From the NCBI RefSeq assembly GCF_900177795.1, contig NZ_FXWJ01000006.1, positions 62,001-126,000 of the forward strand: 64,000 nt of DNA. Reading direction: 5' to 3'. Shown piece after piece: positions 51,041 to 59,440 of this stretch. This DNA comes from Plantibacter elymi (nom. nud.) (GTDB taxonomy: Bacteria; Actinomycetota; Actinomycetes; Actinomycetales; Microbacteriaceae). The translations under genes were made by a program, and so were the position numbers. Below the pieces are notes generated by a model that saw nothing but the letters and a program-made list of their open reading frames with translations, ran no database searches and was not told the origin of the DNA. The stretch's first letter is position 1. Each line of letters opens with the position of its first letter.

Positions 51041-51100
51041 CCGCTCGCCCATTTCCGGGCGAGAGAGGTCCCGCTCGCCCATTTGTGGGCGAACGAATCC
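51041..51100. repeat. Tandem 30-bp hairpin repeat
   Basis: Two head-to-tail 30-bp units, each containing CGCTCGCCCATTTCCGGGCGAG or CGCTCGCCCATTTGTGGGCGAA (first and second unit; given here only by their arms CTCGCCCA/GGGCGAG). Each unit is a hairpin. They begin one base after the TetR stop, so they may terminate that gene or act before the MFS gene. Confidence 0.6.
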
Positions 51101-51709
51101 CTAGGAGGCGGCGTCGATGAGCGTCTCGGCGGCGCGACGAGCGTGCAGCGCCGCTTCGGGAGAGCCCGTGATGGCAGCGGTGGTCTGGGCGCCCTCGGCG
51201 AGGATCGCGAGCTGTGGGGCGAGTGATGCCGGCGCGCCGGCGTCGGCGACGAGGTCGGCGACGTAGTCCTGGAAGGACGCCTTGTGTTCGCGGGTGATGG
51301 TTGCGACCGCAGGCGAGACGCCCCCGAGCTCCCCGAAGGCGTTGATGAAGCCGCAGCCGCGGAACGAGTCGTCACTGAACCAGCCCGCCAGGTAGTCGTA
51401 GATCGCGAGGAGTCGGTCGCGGGGCGTCTCGGCGTCGTCCACGAGCGCGCTGACGCCGGTGGTCCAGAGCTCGTGTCGACGTTCCATGACCGCGAGGACA
51501 ATGTCCTCCTTGCTCGGGAACTCCGAGTACAGGCGCTTCAACGACACGCCGGCCGCCGAGCGCAGTTCGTCCATGCCGACGGACTGGATGCCCTTCGCGT
51601 AGTACAGGCGGTCGGCGGCGTCGACGATGATGTCGCGCACGGAGGCCGGCGTCGCGGGTGTGCTTGCCGGGCTCGGCGACGCGATCGTCATCGTCTGTTC
51701 GCTGGTCAT
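51101..51709 (-). CDS. TetR-family regulator
   Basis: A 202-residue regulator: RDIIVDAADRLYYAKGIQSVGMDELRSAAGVSLKRLYSEFPSKEDI is the HTH domain, with core AAGVSLKRLYSEFPSKEDI. The C-terminal domain contains GWFSDDSFRGCGFINAFGEL, the RGCGFINA pattern seen in redox- or electrophile-related TetR proteins. The ATG at 51709 is preferred; the longer frame would read through the operator region. The gene is divergent from the chloroperoxidase-like hydrolase and two near-identical palindromes lie between them. Confidence 0.88.
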   Translation of the reverse strand: MTSEQTMTIASPSPASTPATPASVRDIIVDAADRLYYAKGIQSVGMDELRSAAGVSLKRLYSEFPSKEDIVLAVMERRHELWTTGVSALVDDAETPRDRLLAIYDYLAGWFSDDSFRGCGFINAFGELGGVSPAVATITREHKASFQDYVADLVADAGAPASLAPQLAILAEGAQTTAAITGSPEAALHARRAAETLIDAAS

Positions 51710-51722
51710 TCCACCAGTGTAC

Positions 51723-52673
<951 letters not shown>

Positions 52674-52676
52674 TCG

Positions 52677-52959
52677 GCACTTCGACGGGCTCAGTGACTG
52701 ATATCCAGCCCCTGAGCCTGTCGAAGGGCGGGTGTGCTCGTGTGCACTTCGACAAGCTCAGTGACCGGGGCTGGCTCAGTGGCTGCTACCCCGGTCCCTG
52801 AGCCTGTCGAAGGGCGGGTGTGCTCGTGTGCACTTCGACAAGCTCAGTGACCGGAGCTGGCTCAGTGGCCGGGGCTGGCTCAGTGACCGGAGCTGGCTCA
52901 GTGACCGGGGCTGGCTCAGTGACCGGGTCGCCGGCGCTTTCTGAGCCTGTCGAGGGGCT
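52677..52959. repeat. Large family B repeat array
   Basis: The whole 298-bp gap between the hydrolase and rhaI stops, with no gene in it. It contains at least six family B units in both orientations, a direct duplication of about 59 bp (52710-52768 and 52796-52854, each starting CCCTGAGCCTGTCGAAGGGC), and just over four tandem 18-bp units CTCAGTGACCGGRGCTGG (52843-52926). Confidence 0.85.
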
Positions 52960-52971
52960 CGGCCTTGCCGC

Positions 52972-54138
52972 TTACGCGCCCCAGCTCGCCTGGGTCCCGC
53001 CGACGCGCTCCTCGGCGATCTGCTGCTGGTAGCCCGAGGCCAGGTAGGCGCCGAACGGGTCGGCCGGCAGGCCGCGGCTCTCGCGCCAGGCGGCGAGCGG
53101 CCCTCGGACGTCGGTGTAGAACGCGTCCATGAGGATGCCGTTCGCGCCGAGGACGTCGCCGGCCTCCTGTGCCGTGGTCAGTGCATCGCGGTCGACGAGC
53201 AGTGCGCGCGCGGTCATCTCCTGCACGTTCAGCACCGAGCGGATCTGCCCGGGGATCTTGTCCTCCACGTTGTGGCACTGGTCGAGCATGAACGCGACCG
53301 GCGAGTCGTCGTCGAGGCCGCCGCCGCGGACGACCTCGTAGAGGATCCGGAACAGCTGGAACGGGTCGGCTGCACCCACGATGAGGTCGTCGTCGGCGTA
53401 GAAGCGCGAGTTGAAGTCGAACGAGCCGAGCTTGCCGAGGCGCAGGAGCTGGGCGACGATGAACTCGATGTTGGTGCCCGGCGCGTGGTGGCCGGTGTCG
53501 AGGCAGACGAGGGCCTGGTCGCCGAGCTGGGCCACCTGGGCGTAGGACGTTCCCCAGTCGGGGACGTCGGTGTGATAGAACGCCGGCTCGAAGAACTTGT
53601 ACTCGAGCACGAGTCGCTGCTCCTCGCCGAGGCGGGCGTAGATCTGCTGGAGCGAGTCGGCCAGGCGGTCCTGCCGGCCGCGGATGTCCTGCTGGCCCGG
53701 GTAGTTGCTGCCGTCGGCGAGCCAGATCTTGAGGTCCTGCGAGCCGGTCGCGTGCATGACGTCGATACAGGCGAAGTGGTGGTCGATCGCCTTCTGACGG
53801 ATCACCGGGTTGCTGTGCGTCAGGCTGCCGAACTTGTAGTCCTCGTCCTGGAAGGTGTTCGAGTTGATGGTGCCGAGCGCGACGCCGTGGTCCTCGGCGT
53901 AGGTGCGGAGGGCGCTGAAGTCGTCCACGAGGTCCCACGGGATGTGGAGTGCGACCTTCGGCGCGAGGGCGGTGAACTCGTGCACCTTGGCGGCGTCGGC
54001 GATCTTCTCTTCCGGCGTCCGGGGGGTGCCGGGCGTCGTGAACACCTTGAATCGGGTGCCGGAGTTGCCGAACGCCCAGGAGGGGAGTTCGATGGCCTGC
54101 TTCTCGAGCAGGGGGGTGATGGTGTCGAAACTGGTCAT
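52972..54138 (-). CDS. rhaI: L-rhamnose isomerase
   Basis: A 388-residue TIM-barrel isomerase of the RhaI type found in Actinobacteria and Pseudomonas, converting L-rhamnose to L-rhamnulose. Metal-ligand segments are visible in VALHIPWDLVDDF, LVLEYKFFEPAFYHTDVPDWG, CLDTGHHAPGTNIEF and LGSFDFNSRFYADDDL. ATG start at 54138 with GAAGTGACC upstream. rhaM lies 82 bp upstream in the same direction, and a LacI-type palindrome lies between. Its downstream side is the family B array. Confidence 0.92.
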   Translation of the reverse strand: MTSFDTITPLLEKQAIELPSWAFGNSGTRFKVFTTPGTPRTPEEKIADAAKVHEFTALAPKVALHIPWDLVDDFSALRTYAEDHGVALGTINSNTFQDEDYKFGSLTHSNPVIRQKAIDHHFACIDVMHATGSQDLKIWLADGSNYPGQQDIRGRQDRLADSLQQIYARLGEEQRLVLEYKFFEPAFYHTDVPDWGTSYAQVAQLGDQALVCLDTGHHAPGTNIEFIVAQLLRLGKLGSFDFNSRFYADDDLIVGAADPFQLFRILYEVVRGGGLDDDSPVAFMLDQCHNVEDKIPGQIRSVLNVQEMTARALLVDRDALTTAQEAGDVLGANGILMDAFYTDVRGPLAAWRESRGLPADPFGAYLASGYQQQIAEERVGGTQASWGA

Positions 54139-54202
54139 GGTCACTTCTCTGTGCGTGTTCCGGTGGTCTGGTGCGCGTTCACGGCGCTGGATGCAGCATA
54201 CG

Positions 54203-54214
54203 TGAATCGTTTCA
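54203..54214. promoter_or_regulatory. LacI-type operator before rhaI
   Basis: TGAATCGTTTCA, arms TGAA/TTCA around a CG centre, 64 bp upstream of the rhaI start. Confidence 0.6.
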
Positions 54215-54220
54215 ACGATG

Positions 54221-54580
54221 CTACTCGTGCAGGACGGCGAGCTGGTCCTCGAGGTGGAACACCTCGGTGAGCCGGAGGAAGCCCTGGTCGGGTGGGAGGT
54301 CGAGGTCGATGAAGAACTCGCCCATCTCGGCCTGCCAGCGCGCGTTGACCTCGGTCTCGGCCATGCCGGCCTGGGCTGCCTCGAGCGATGCCGTCTCGAA
54401 GTACCCGATGAGGAGGCCGTCGTCGCGGACGAAGAGCGAGTAGTTGTGCCAACCGGTGTCGGCGAGGGCCTGCAGCATGTCCGGCCAGACGGCGGCATGG
54501 CGTTCGCGGTACTCCGCGAGGCGCTCGGGTTTGACCTGGAGCTGGAAGCACACGCGGTGCAGGGGTCGGGCACTCGTCAT
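54221..54580 (-). CDS. rhaM: L-rhamnose mutarotase
   Basis: A 119-residue dimeric alpha/beta-barrel protein interconverting the anomers of L-rhamnose. It shows VCFQLQVKPERLAEYRERHAAVWPDML, with the histidine in ERHAAVWP, then GWHNYSLFVRDDGLLIGYFE and ARWQAEMGEFF; these are the RhaM signatures. I start at the ATG at 54580, which has GAAAGGTG upstream; the longer frame reads through the operator. It is the first gene of a rhaM-rhaI unit. Confidence 0.92.
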   Translation of the reverse strand: MTSARPLHRVCFQLQVKPERLAEYRERHAAVWPDMLQALADTGWHNYSLFVRDDGLLIGYFETASLEAAQAGMAETEVNARWQAEMGEFFIDLDLPPDQGFLRLTEVFHLEDQLAVLHE

Positions 54581-54612
54581 CGAGGCGCACCTTTCGGTTC
54601 GGGTCACGGACG

Positions 54613-54630
54613 CTCTGAATCGATTCAGAG
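54613..54630. promoter_or_regulatory. LacI-type operator before rhaM
   Basis: CTCTGAATCGATTCAGAG, a perfect 18-bp palindrome, 32 bp upstream of the rhaM start. Confidence 0.75.
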
Positions 54631-54797
54631 GATCGCAAGCAGCGTATCCGGGCGATCGGCCGCGGGTCAACGGACCGGCTGCCCGGACGTCTGAAGATCT
54701 GGACAGGGTGCATCGGCCGTTCGACGGTCAGGGCGTGCCCGTCGTCCGCACCGATCACCCCTGGACACCCCGGAGTGAAGTCCCTAGCGTGGATCGC

Positions 54798-56090
54798 ATG
54801 GCTGCCGATGACGCGCCACCCGATGCACCCACGATCGACGGTTCCGACGACTCGGAGGAGACGACCGTCGCCTCGGAGAGCCCGCGCTGGCGTCGCGACG
54901 TCGCGGTGTTCCTGTCCGGCCAGACGGTCTCGCTGTTCGGCTCGATGCTCGTGCAGTACGCGATCATGTGGCACCTCACGCTCGAAACGAAGTCCGGTGT
55001 CGTGCTCGCGTTCGCCGCCGTCGCGGGGTTCCTGCCGCAGGCGATCGTGTCGATCTTCGGCGGGGTGTGGGCCGACCGCATGAACCGCAAACTGCTCATC
55101 ATCGCGGCCGACGGCTCGATCGCCATCACGACCCTCGCGCTCGCGATCTTCCTCATCAACGGCGCCGCCGACCTCTGGCTCATCTTCCTCACGCTCGCGA
55201 TCCGCTCGGTCGGCGCGGGCATCCAGATGCCGGCGGTCTCCGCGCTCATCCCGCAGATCACGCCGACCGACAAGCTCATGCGGGTCAACGGCATCAACGG
55301 ATCCATCCAGTCGGCCATGATGCTCGTCGCCCCGGCTGCGGCCGGCGCGCTGTACGCGAGTGCGTCGCTCGTCGCGATCTTCTTCGTCGACGTCGTCACG
55401 GCCGCGATCGGGATCGGGCTGCTGCTGCTCGTACCGGTGCGGACGCTCGTGCGGTCGGGCGAGCGCCCCGGCTACTTCGCCGACCTCACCGAGGGCGTGC
55501 GATACGTCTGGCACCACGGCTTCGTGCGCTGGTTGCTCATCCTCTTCGCGATCGTGTTCCTGCTGATCGTCGCGCCGTCCTACCTCACACCGCTCATGAT
55601 CGCCCGCTCCTTCGGCGACGAGGTCTGGATGCTCACCGTGAACGAACTCGCCTTCAGCGTGGGGATGGTCGGCGGCGGAGCGATCATCGCGATCTGGGGC
55701 GGTACCAAGAACCGCGTGCTCCTCATCGTGGGATCCTCGGTGGTGTTCGGGGCGCTGTCCATCGGGCTCGGGCTCTCGACCAACCTCTGGGTCTTCTTCG
55801 GCTTCATGTTCCTGCTCGGGATCGCGGTGCCGTTCTTCTCGACGACGTCGATGACCCTGCTGCAGGAGCGCGTCCAACCGGAGCGGCAGGGTCGCGTGTT
55901 CGGGTTCGTCGGCATCGTCATGGCGGTGTCGATGCCGCTCGGGATGATCGTGTTCGGACCGCTCGCCGACGTCGTCTCCGTCGAACTGCTCCTCGTCGTC
56001 GCCGGCGTGCTCACGTTCGTGGTGCTCGCCGTCGCCGTGCTCGTGCCGTCCGGTCGACGGGCGATGGCCGAGGTGACGAAGCAGCCGTGA
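54798..56090 (+). CDS. MFS transporter, DHA3-type efflux
   Basis: A 430-residue MFS protein with a charged Asp/Glu-rich N-terminus of about 35 residues, then RDVAVFLSGQTVSLFGSMLVQYAIMWHL, GVWADRMNRKLLIIAADG as the A motif, and IQMPAVSALIPQITPTDKLMRVNG. This last pattern is typical of the DHA3 (macrolide efflux) group, such as MefA-type proteins. It probably exports a drug-like compound. The ATG at 54798 is chosen; a GTG three codons earlier is possible. It is divergent from rhaM and convergent with the next gene, and not obviously tied to rhamnose. Confidence 0.85.
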   Translation: MAADDAPPDAPTIDGSDDSEETTVASESPRWRRDVAVFLSGQTVSLFGSMLVQYAIMWHLTLETKSGVVLAFAAVAGFLPQAIVSIFGGVWADRMNRKLLIIAADGSIAITTLALAIFLINGAADLWLIFLTLAIRSVGAGIQMPAVSALIPQITPTDKLMRVNGINGSIQSAMMLVAPAAAGALYASASLVAIFFVDVVTAAIGIGLLLLVPVRTLVRSGERPGYFADLTEGVRYVWHHGFVRWLLILFAIVFLLIVAPSYLTPLMIARSFGDEVWMLTVNELAFSVGMVGGGAIIAIWGGTKNRVLLIVGSSVVFGALSIGLGLSTNLWVFFGFMFLLGIAVPFFSTTSMTLLQERVQPERQGRVFGFVGIVMAVSMPLGMIVFGPLADVVSVELLLVVAGVLTFVVLAVAVLVPSGRRAMAEVTKQP

Positions 56091-56108
56091 CCCGCTGCGA
56101 TCGTCCGA

Positions 56109-56978
56109 TCAGGGGAGCTGCGCCGAGTAGCCCTCGCGGTAGGTGGGGTAGCGGTAGGTGAATCCGGTGTCGCGGAGCGCGGCCGCCGTGATGCGCTTGC
56201 CGCGATGATGTTCGTCCGGTGTGCGACCGGCGTCGTCGAGCGTCGGGGGAGCGACGCCGAGTCGATCGGCGAGGAAGTCGGCGACCGTCGACAGCAGGAC
56301 CGGCTCCTGGTCGATGCCCGCCACGACCGGCGGGAGCGATGCCGCCGGCAGGCCGAGGAGGTGCACGATCACGGCCGCAGCGTCGTCACGGTGGATGCGA
56401 TTGGTCCAGCCGGAGGGCCGGGTGACGCGGCCGTCGCGGACCTGGTCGACGAACATCGTGGACGTCGGACCGTAGAGGCCGCCGAAGCGGATGGCGCTCG
56501 CCTCGGGCACCGCGGTGAGGACGGCCTCCTCCGCGGCGAGCAGGGCGCGTGCGGTGCCGGTGGTCGGGACGGCCGGCGTGGTGTCGTCGATCGTCTCCCC
56601 GCCGTCCTCGCCCCACACCGCGGTCGAGGAGACGAACAGGATGCGGGGCGGGGTGCCGGGGAGCGCGGCGACCGCGCTCAGAAGACGCCCGACACCGTCG
56701 CGGTAGAGGGCGTCATAGGCCTCGACCGAGCGTGCCCCCGGTGCAAGGGTCACCACGATCGCGGTCGTGTCCGCAGGAAGGTCGGGGGCGGAGGTGGTGA
56801 GGTCGCAGAGCTGGAGGGTGAAGCGCCCCTCGACAAGCTCGGGGACCGGGTTCGGCTCAGGGATCGGGTTCGACTCGGGTGCCGTGCGCTTCACGCCGAC
56901 GACGTCGTCGCCGCGAGTGAGCAGCCTCCCGGCGACATCCGAGCCGAGCTGTCCGAGTCCCACGATCACGACGGTCAT
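56109..56978 (-). CDS. NAD(P)-dependent oxidoreductase (YeeZ-like epimerase family) with repeat-derived insertion
   Basis: A 289-residue atypical SDR: TVVIVGLGQLGSDVAGRLL, FVSSTAVWGEDGGE, and IRFGGLYGPTSTM with HRDDAAAVIVHLL. It resembles the YeeZ group of NAD-dependent epimerase-like proteins of unknown substrate. Residues about 31-51 (SNPIPEPNPVPELVEG) are encoded by a family B repeat and lie in the loop between the NAD motif and the next strand, about 18 residues longer than expected. ATG at 56978 after GGTGGGTGG. Upstream, a family C element separates it from the DNA repair gene. Confidence 0.82.
   Translation of the reverse strand: MTVVIVGLGQLGSDVAGRLLTRGDDVVGVKRTAPESNPIPEPNPVPELVEGRFTLQLCDLTTSAPDLPADTTAIVVTLAPGARSVEAYDALYRDGVGRLLSAVAALPGTPPRILFVSSTAVWGEDGGETIDDTTPAVPTTGTARALLAAEEAVLTAVPEASAIRFGGLYGPTSTMFVDQVRDGRVTRPSGWTNRIHRDDAAAVIVHLLGLPAASLPPVVAGIDQEPVLLSTVADFLADRLGVAPPTLDDAGRTPDEHHRGKRITAAALRDTGFTYRYPTYREGYSAQLP
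56824..56890. repeat. Family B repeat inside an oxidoreductase gene
   Basis: CGCCCCTCGACAAGCTCGGGGACC followed by two short GGGTTCGRCTCRGGG-like units. It reads in frame (minus strand) as PNPVPELVEGRF. Confidence 0.75.
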
Positions 56979-56999
56979 CCACCCACCGTACCTATTCAT

Positions 57000-57064
57000 G
57001 GGGCACGTGCCCGCTCTCACGGCACGCCTTGCATCACGTGCCGCGAGAGTGGGCACGTGCCGCC
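57000..57064. repeat. Family C palindromic element, copy C3
   Basis: GGGGCACGTGCCCGC to GTGGGCACGTGCCGCC, with the core CACGGCACGCC and CACGTGCCGCGAGAG. It lies in the divergent promoter region between the oxidoreductase and the alkylation repair gene. Confidence 0.8.
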
Positions 57065-57085
57065 AGCGAAGAGGAGAATGGTGGG

Positions 57086-57694
57086 ATGAGTGCTGCGGGG
57101 GAGTTCATCGACGCGGCGCTCCAATACGAGGGCGACGGCTACCGAGCAGCGGACGTCGCCGAGCGGCTCGGCGACGGGCTCCGGTCCTACGGGTCCTCGG
57201 TCGGTGCGGTCCGCGGCACCGTGCGGGACGCCCTCCGGAAGTTCCGCGGGCTGGAGCACGACGAGCTGACGGCCCTCGCCTCGGAGCTGTGGGCCGTGCC
57301 GGTCTTCGAGCGTCGACTCGCCGCGATCGTCCTCCTGCAGTCGAGCGTCCCGGTGCTCAGGCACACCGATCTGACACGGATCGAGGGCTTCGTCCGCGCC
57401 GGTCGGGTGCCCGAGCTCGCCGACCCGCTGGCCACCGACGTCATCGGACCGCTCCTGGAACGCCTCGACGGGACGGCCCGAGCAAAGGCCGAGACCGTCC
57501 TCGACCGCTGGATGCAGGACGAGCCCTGGTTGCGACGGGCGGCATTGTTCGCCCCGATCCGCGAGCTCGGTGCGGGTGGTGGCGATGTCGATCGCGCCAC
57601 CCGTCGGCTGGCGGTCGCCCTGGACGGGTTACAGCGCCCGGCGCCGATCGCCGTGGTGGAGCCCGCGGTGGAGCGTCTTCGCGCCGTGCTGTGA
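57086..57694 (+). CDS. DNA alkylation repair protein (HEAT-repeat, AlkD-like)
   Basis: A 202-residue all-helical protein. The segment GAVRGTVRDALRKFRGLEHDELTALA, then LWAVPVFERRLAAIVLL, LDRWMQDEPWLRRAALF and a final helix match the HEAT-like pattern of the DNA alkylation repair family, which removes bulky or alkylated bases without base flipping. The diagnostic E-RRLAAI and WLRRAAL motifs are present. The ATG at 57086 has GAGGAGAATGG upstream. It stands alone; an AlkA-type glycosylase is elsewhere in the window. Confidence 0.75.
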   Translation: MSAAGEFIDAALQYEGDGYRAADVAERLGDGLRSYGSSVGAVRGTVRDALRKFRGLEHDELTALASELWAVPVFERRLAAIVLLQSSVPVLRHTDLTRIEGFVRAGRVPELADPLATDVIGPLLERLDGTARAKAETVLDRWMQDEPWLRRAALFAPIRELGAGGGDVDRATRRLAVALDGLQRPAPIAVVEPAVERLRAVL

Positions 57695-57710
57695 TCCGTC
57701 TATCGGCAAG

Positions 57711-57880
57711 CGCCCTTCGACAGGCTCAGGGACCGGGTTCGGCTCAGGGACCGGGTGTTCCGGGCGCCACGTCCTCCGGTCACTGAGCTTGTCGAAGTGC
57801 CACCGACGGGCTTCCTGTTCTGAGGGCCCCTCGGCGGGGCTGCCCTTCGACAGGCTCTGGGACCGGGGTTGGCTGAGGGG
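57711..57880. repeat. Family B repeat cluster
   Basis: CGCCCTTCGACAGGCTCAGGGACC, then CCGGTCACTGAGCTTGTCGAAGTGCC in inverse, then CCCTTCGACAGGCTCTGGGACC, with a GGTTCGGCTCAGGGACC half unit. It fills the gap between convergent genes. Confidence 0.8.
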
Positions 57881-57892
57881 CCGATGCGTGCC

Positions 57893-59338
57893 TCACACCT
57901 GGCGGAAGTCGATCCCCAGGAGGCTCGCCGCAGCCCGGTAGTCGGCCGCCCGGTGTCCGAGTGACAGCGACCAGTGGTGCCCGATACCGGTCGCGCTCCA
58001 CTCGTCCACCCAGACACCCGGGTCGCGCCCGAAGTCGACGCGGCTCGTCGTGTTGCCGATCGCGAGCAGCGGGCCGGGGACGACCTCGCCCTCCGACGCG
58101 ACGAAGGCGAGCGAGCCGTCGCGGTCCTGCCCCAACCCCAGCAGCGTGACGGGGCCGTGCCGCACGTCGAACTCGACGCTCACACCCCAGCCGCGCTTGC
58201 CGTGATAGACCCCGAGGCCGCGCAGCAGTGGGTCGCGGGAGCTGACGGCGAGGTGCGCCGGTCCGTCGTGCCCCATCTCGACGACCTCGTCCACGAAGTC
58301 CAAGGCCTGGATCTCACAGAACGATCCACCGGCGCCGACGACCTGGGTCGCGAGCTGCGCGACGGTCGTCCGCAGCTCGTACTCGCCGGTCGTGGGGATG
58401 CCGCGAGCGGTGAGGAGGGACGCACCGAGGATCATGCCGGCGCCGAGTCGCTCGTGCTGCTCGCCGTCGCGACCCCGGTGGTAGTAGGCCAGGCTGTCGA
58501 GCGCGAACTCGTCGACGAGCCGATCGAGCCCGACCGACACCTTCGCTCCCCACGCGAAGTCGTCCTCGATCACCGTGTCGTCGAGGGTGAAGATCTCGCG
58601 GGCGAGGGCCATGCGGTCGGCGACCTCGGCGTCGGTCACCTGGTCGACGAGGACGCGGAGGTCGTCGAACTCCACGACTTCGACGTGCGAACCGAAGGTG
58701 GTCGGCAGCAGGGTGAGGTCGGTGGAGACGTCGAGCATGCCGGGGTAGACGTGCCCCATGAGGCCGTGGCGTGCGTGGCGGAGGGCTGCGCGGACGTGCG
58801 CCGCCCGGATCCACTGCGAGATGCGGTCCCACGCCGACTCCTGACGCAGCCACCCCGACACCGAGCGGAACGGGATGCCCGCGCGACGGAAGACGTTGCC
58901 GACCTCGGGCACCGGGCATTGCCCGCAGTAGGCGAGCCAGGCACCGGTGTCGAAATTCGCGTGGTCCATCCGCTCGGTCGGCTGCAGGTCGATGACGAGG
59001 ACCGGGGTGTTCGCGCGCTGGGCGATCGGCAGGACCATCGAGGAGGTGAGGTAGGTGGTGAGGAACAGGACGATGAGGTCGCAGTCGCCCTGTCGGAGCT
59101 GTTCGGCCGCGGCGTCGCCCTCCTGCGCGTCCGAGATGAAGCCGACGTCGACGACCTCGGCGTCCATCTGCTGGAAGCGTTCCGAGACGTACCGGGCCGA
59201 CGCCTGGAGCTGGGGGAGCAGCTCCGGGAACTGCGGCCAGTAGGTGCCGAGGCCGCCGGCGACGAGGCCGATGCGGGGCTTCCGCCGTGCCTTCGGGGTG
59301 AGGAGCGGGTGGACGGCTGCTGCTGGGGAGTGGGTCAT
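57893..59338 (-). CDS. L-fucose/L-arabinose isomerase family protein
   Basis: A 481-residue protein of the L-arabinose/L-fucose isomerase fold: PRIGLVAGGLGTYWPQFPELL at the N-terminus (core GLVAGGLGTYWPQF), DCDLIVLFLTTYLTSSMVLP, and a C-terminal half with GEYELRTTVAQLATQ and IGHHWSLSLGHRAADY. Substrate and reaction are not certain: it is a distant member and the usual metal ligands are not all obvious, although EDDFAWGAKV, GTYWP and HRAADY-type segments are present. A perfect 20-bp palindrome sits 33 bp upstream, after the LacI-type gene, so this is probably its main target. Confidence 0.72.
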   Translation of the reverse strand: MTHSPAAAVHPLLTPKARRKPRIGLVAGGLGTYWPQFPELLPQLQASARYVSERFQQMDAEVVDVGFISDAQEGDAAAEQLRQGDCDLIVLFLTTYLTSSMVLPIAQRANTPVLVIDLQPTERMDHANFDTGAWLAYCGQCPVPEVGNVFRRAGIPFRSVSGWLRQESAWDRISQWIRAAHVRAALRHARHGLMGHVYPGMLDVSTDLTLLPTTFGSHVEVVEFDDLRVLVDQVTDAEVADRMALAREIFTLDDTVIEDDFAWGAKVSVGLDRLVDEFALDSLAYYHRGRDGEQHERLGAGMILGASLLTARGIPTTGEYELRTTVAQLATQVVGAGGSFCEIQALDFVDEVVEMGHDGPAHLAVSSRDPLLRGLGVYHGKRGWGVSVEFDVRHGPVTLLGLGQDRDGSLAFVASEGEVVPGPLLAIGNTTSRVDFGRDPGVWVDEWSATGIGHHWSLSLGHRAADYRAAASLLGIDFRQV

Positions 59339-59370
59339 CGTCGATCCTTGGATGGGTGCGGGGTGCCGGA

Positions 59371-59390
59371 GTATTTAATCGATTAAATAC
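59371..59390. promoter_or_regulatory. Perfect LacI-type operator
   Basis: GTATTTAATCGATTAAATAC, a perfect 20-bp AT-rich palindrome with the CG centre of LacI/GalR operators, 33 bp upstream of the isomerase-like gene and 51 bp past the regulator stop. Confidence 0.8.
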
Positions 59391-59440
59391 TGGTGACGAC
59401 TGTACCCGGGCGTCACCGCCGCGTCCAGCCTCGCCGCTGC

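Noticed and set aside
52677-52959. Possible CRISPR array
   Set aside because: The units are 18 bp or overlapping family B palindromes with no unique spacers of constant length and no cas genes.
52820-53032. A 70-codon frame with TGAGSV repeats
   Set aside because: It translates the 18-bp tandem repeat tract and runs antisense into rhaI; it is a by-product of the repeats.
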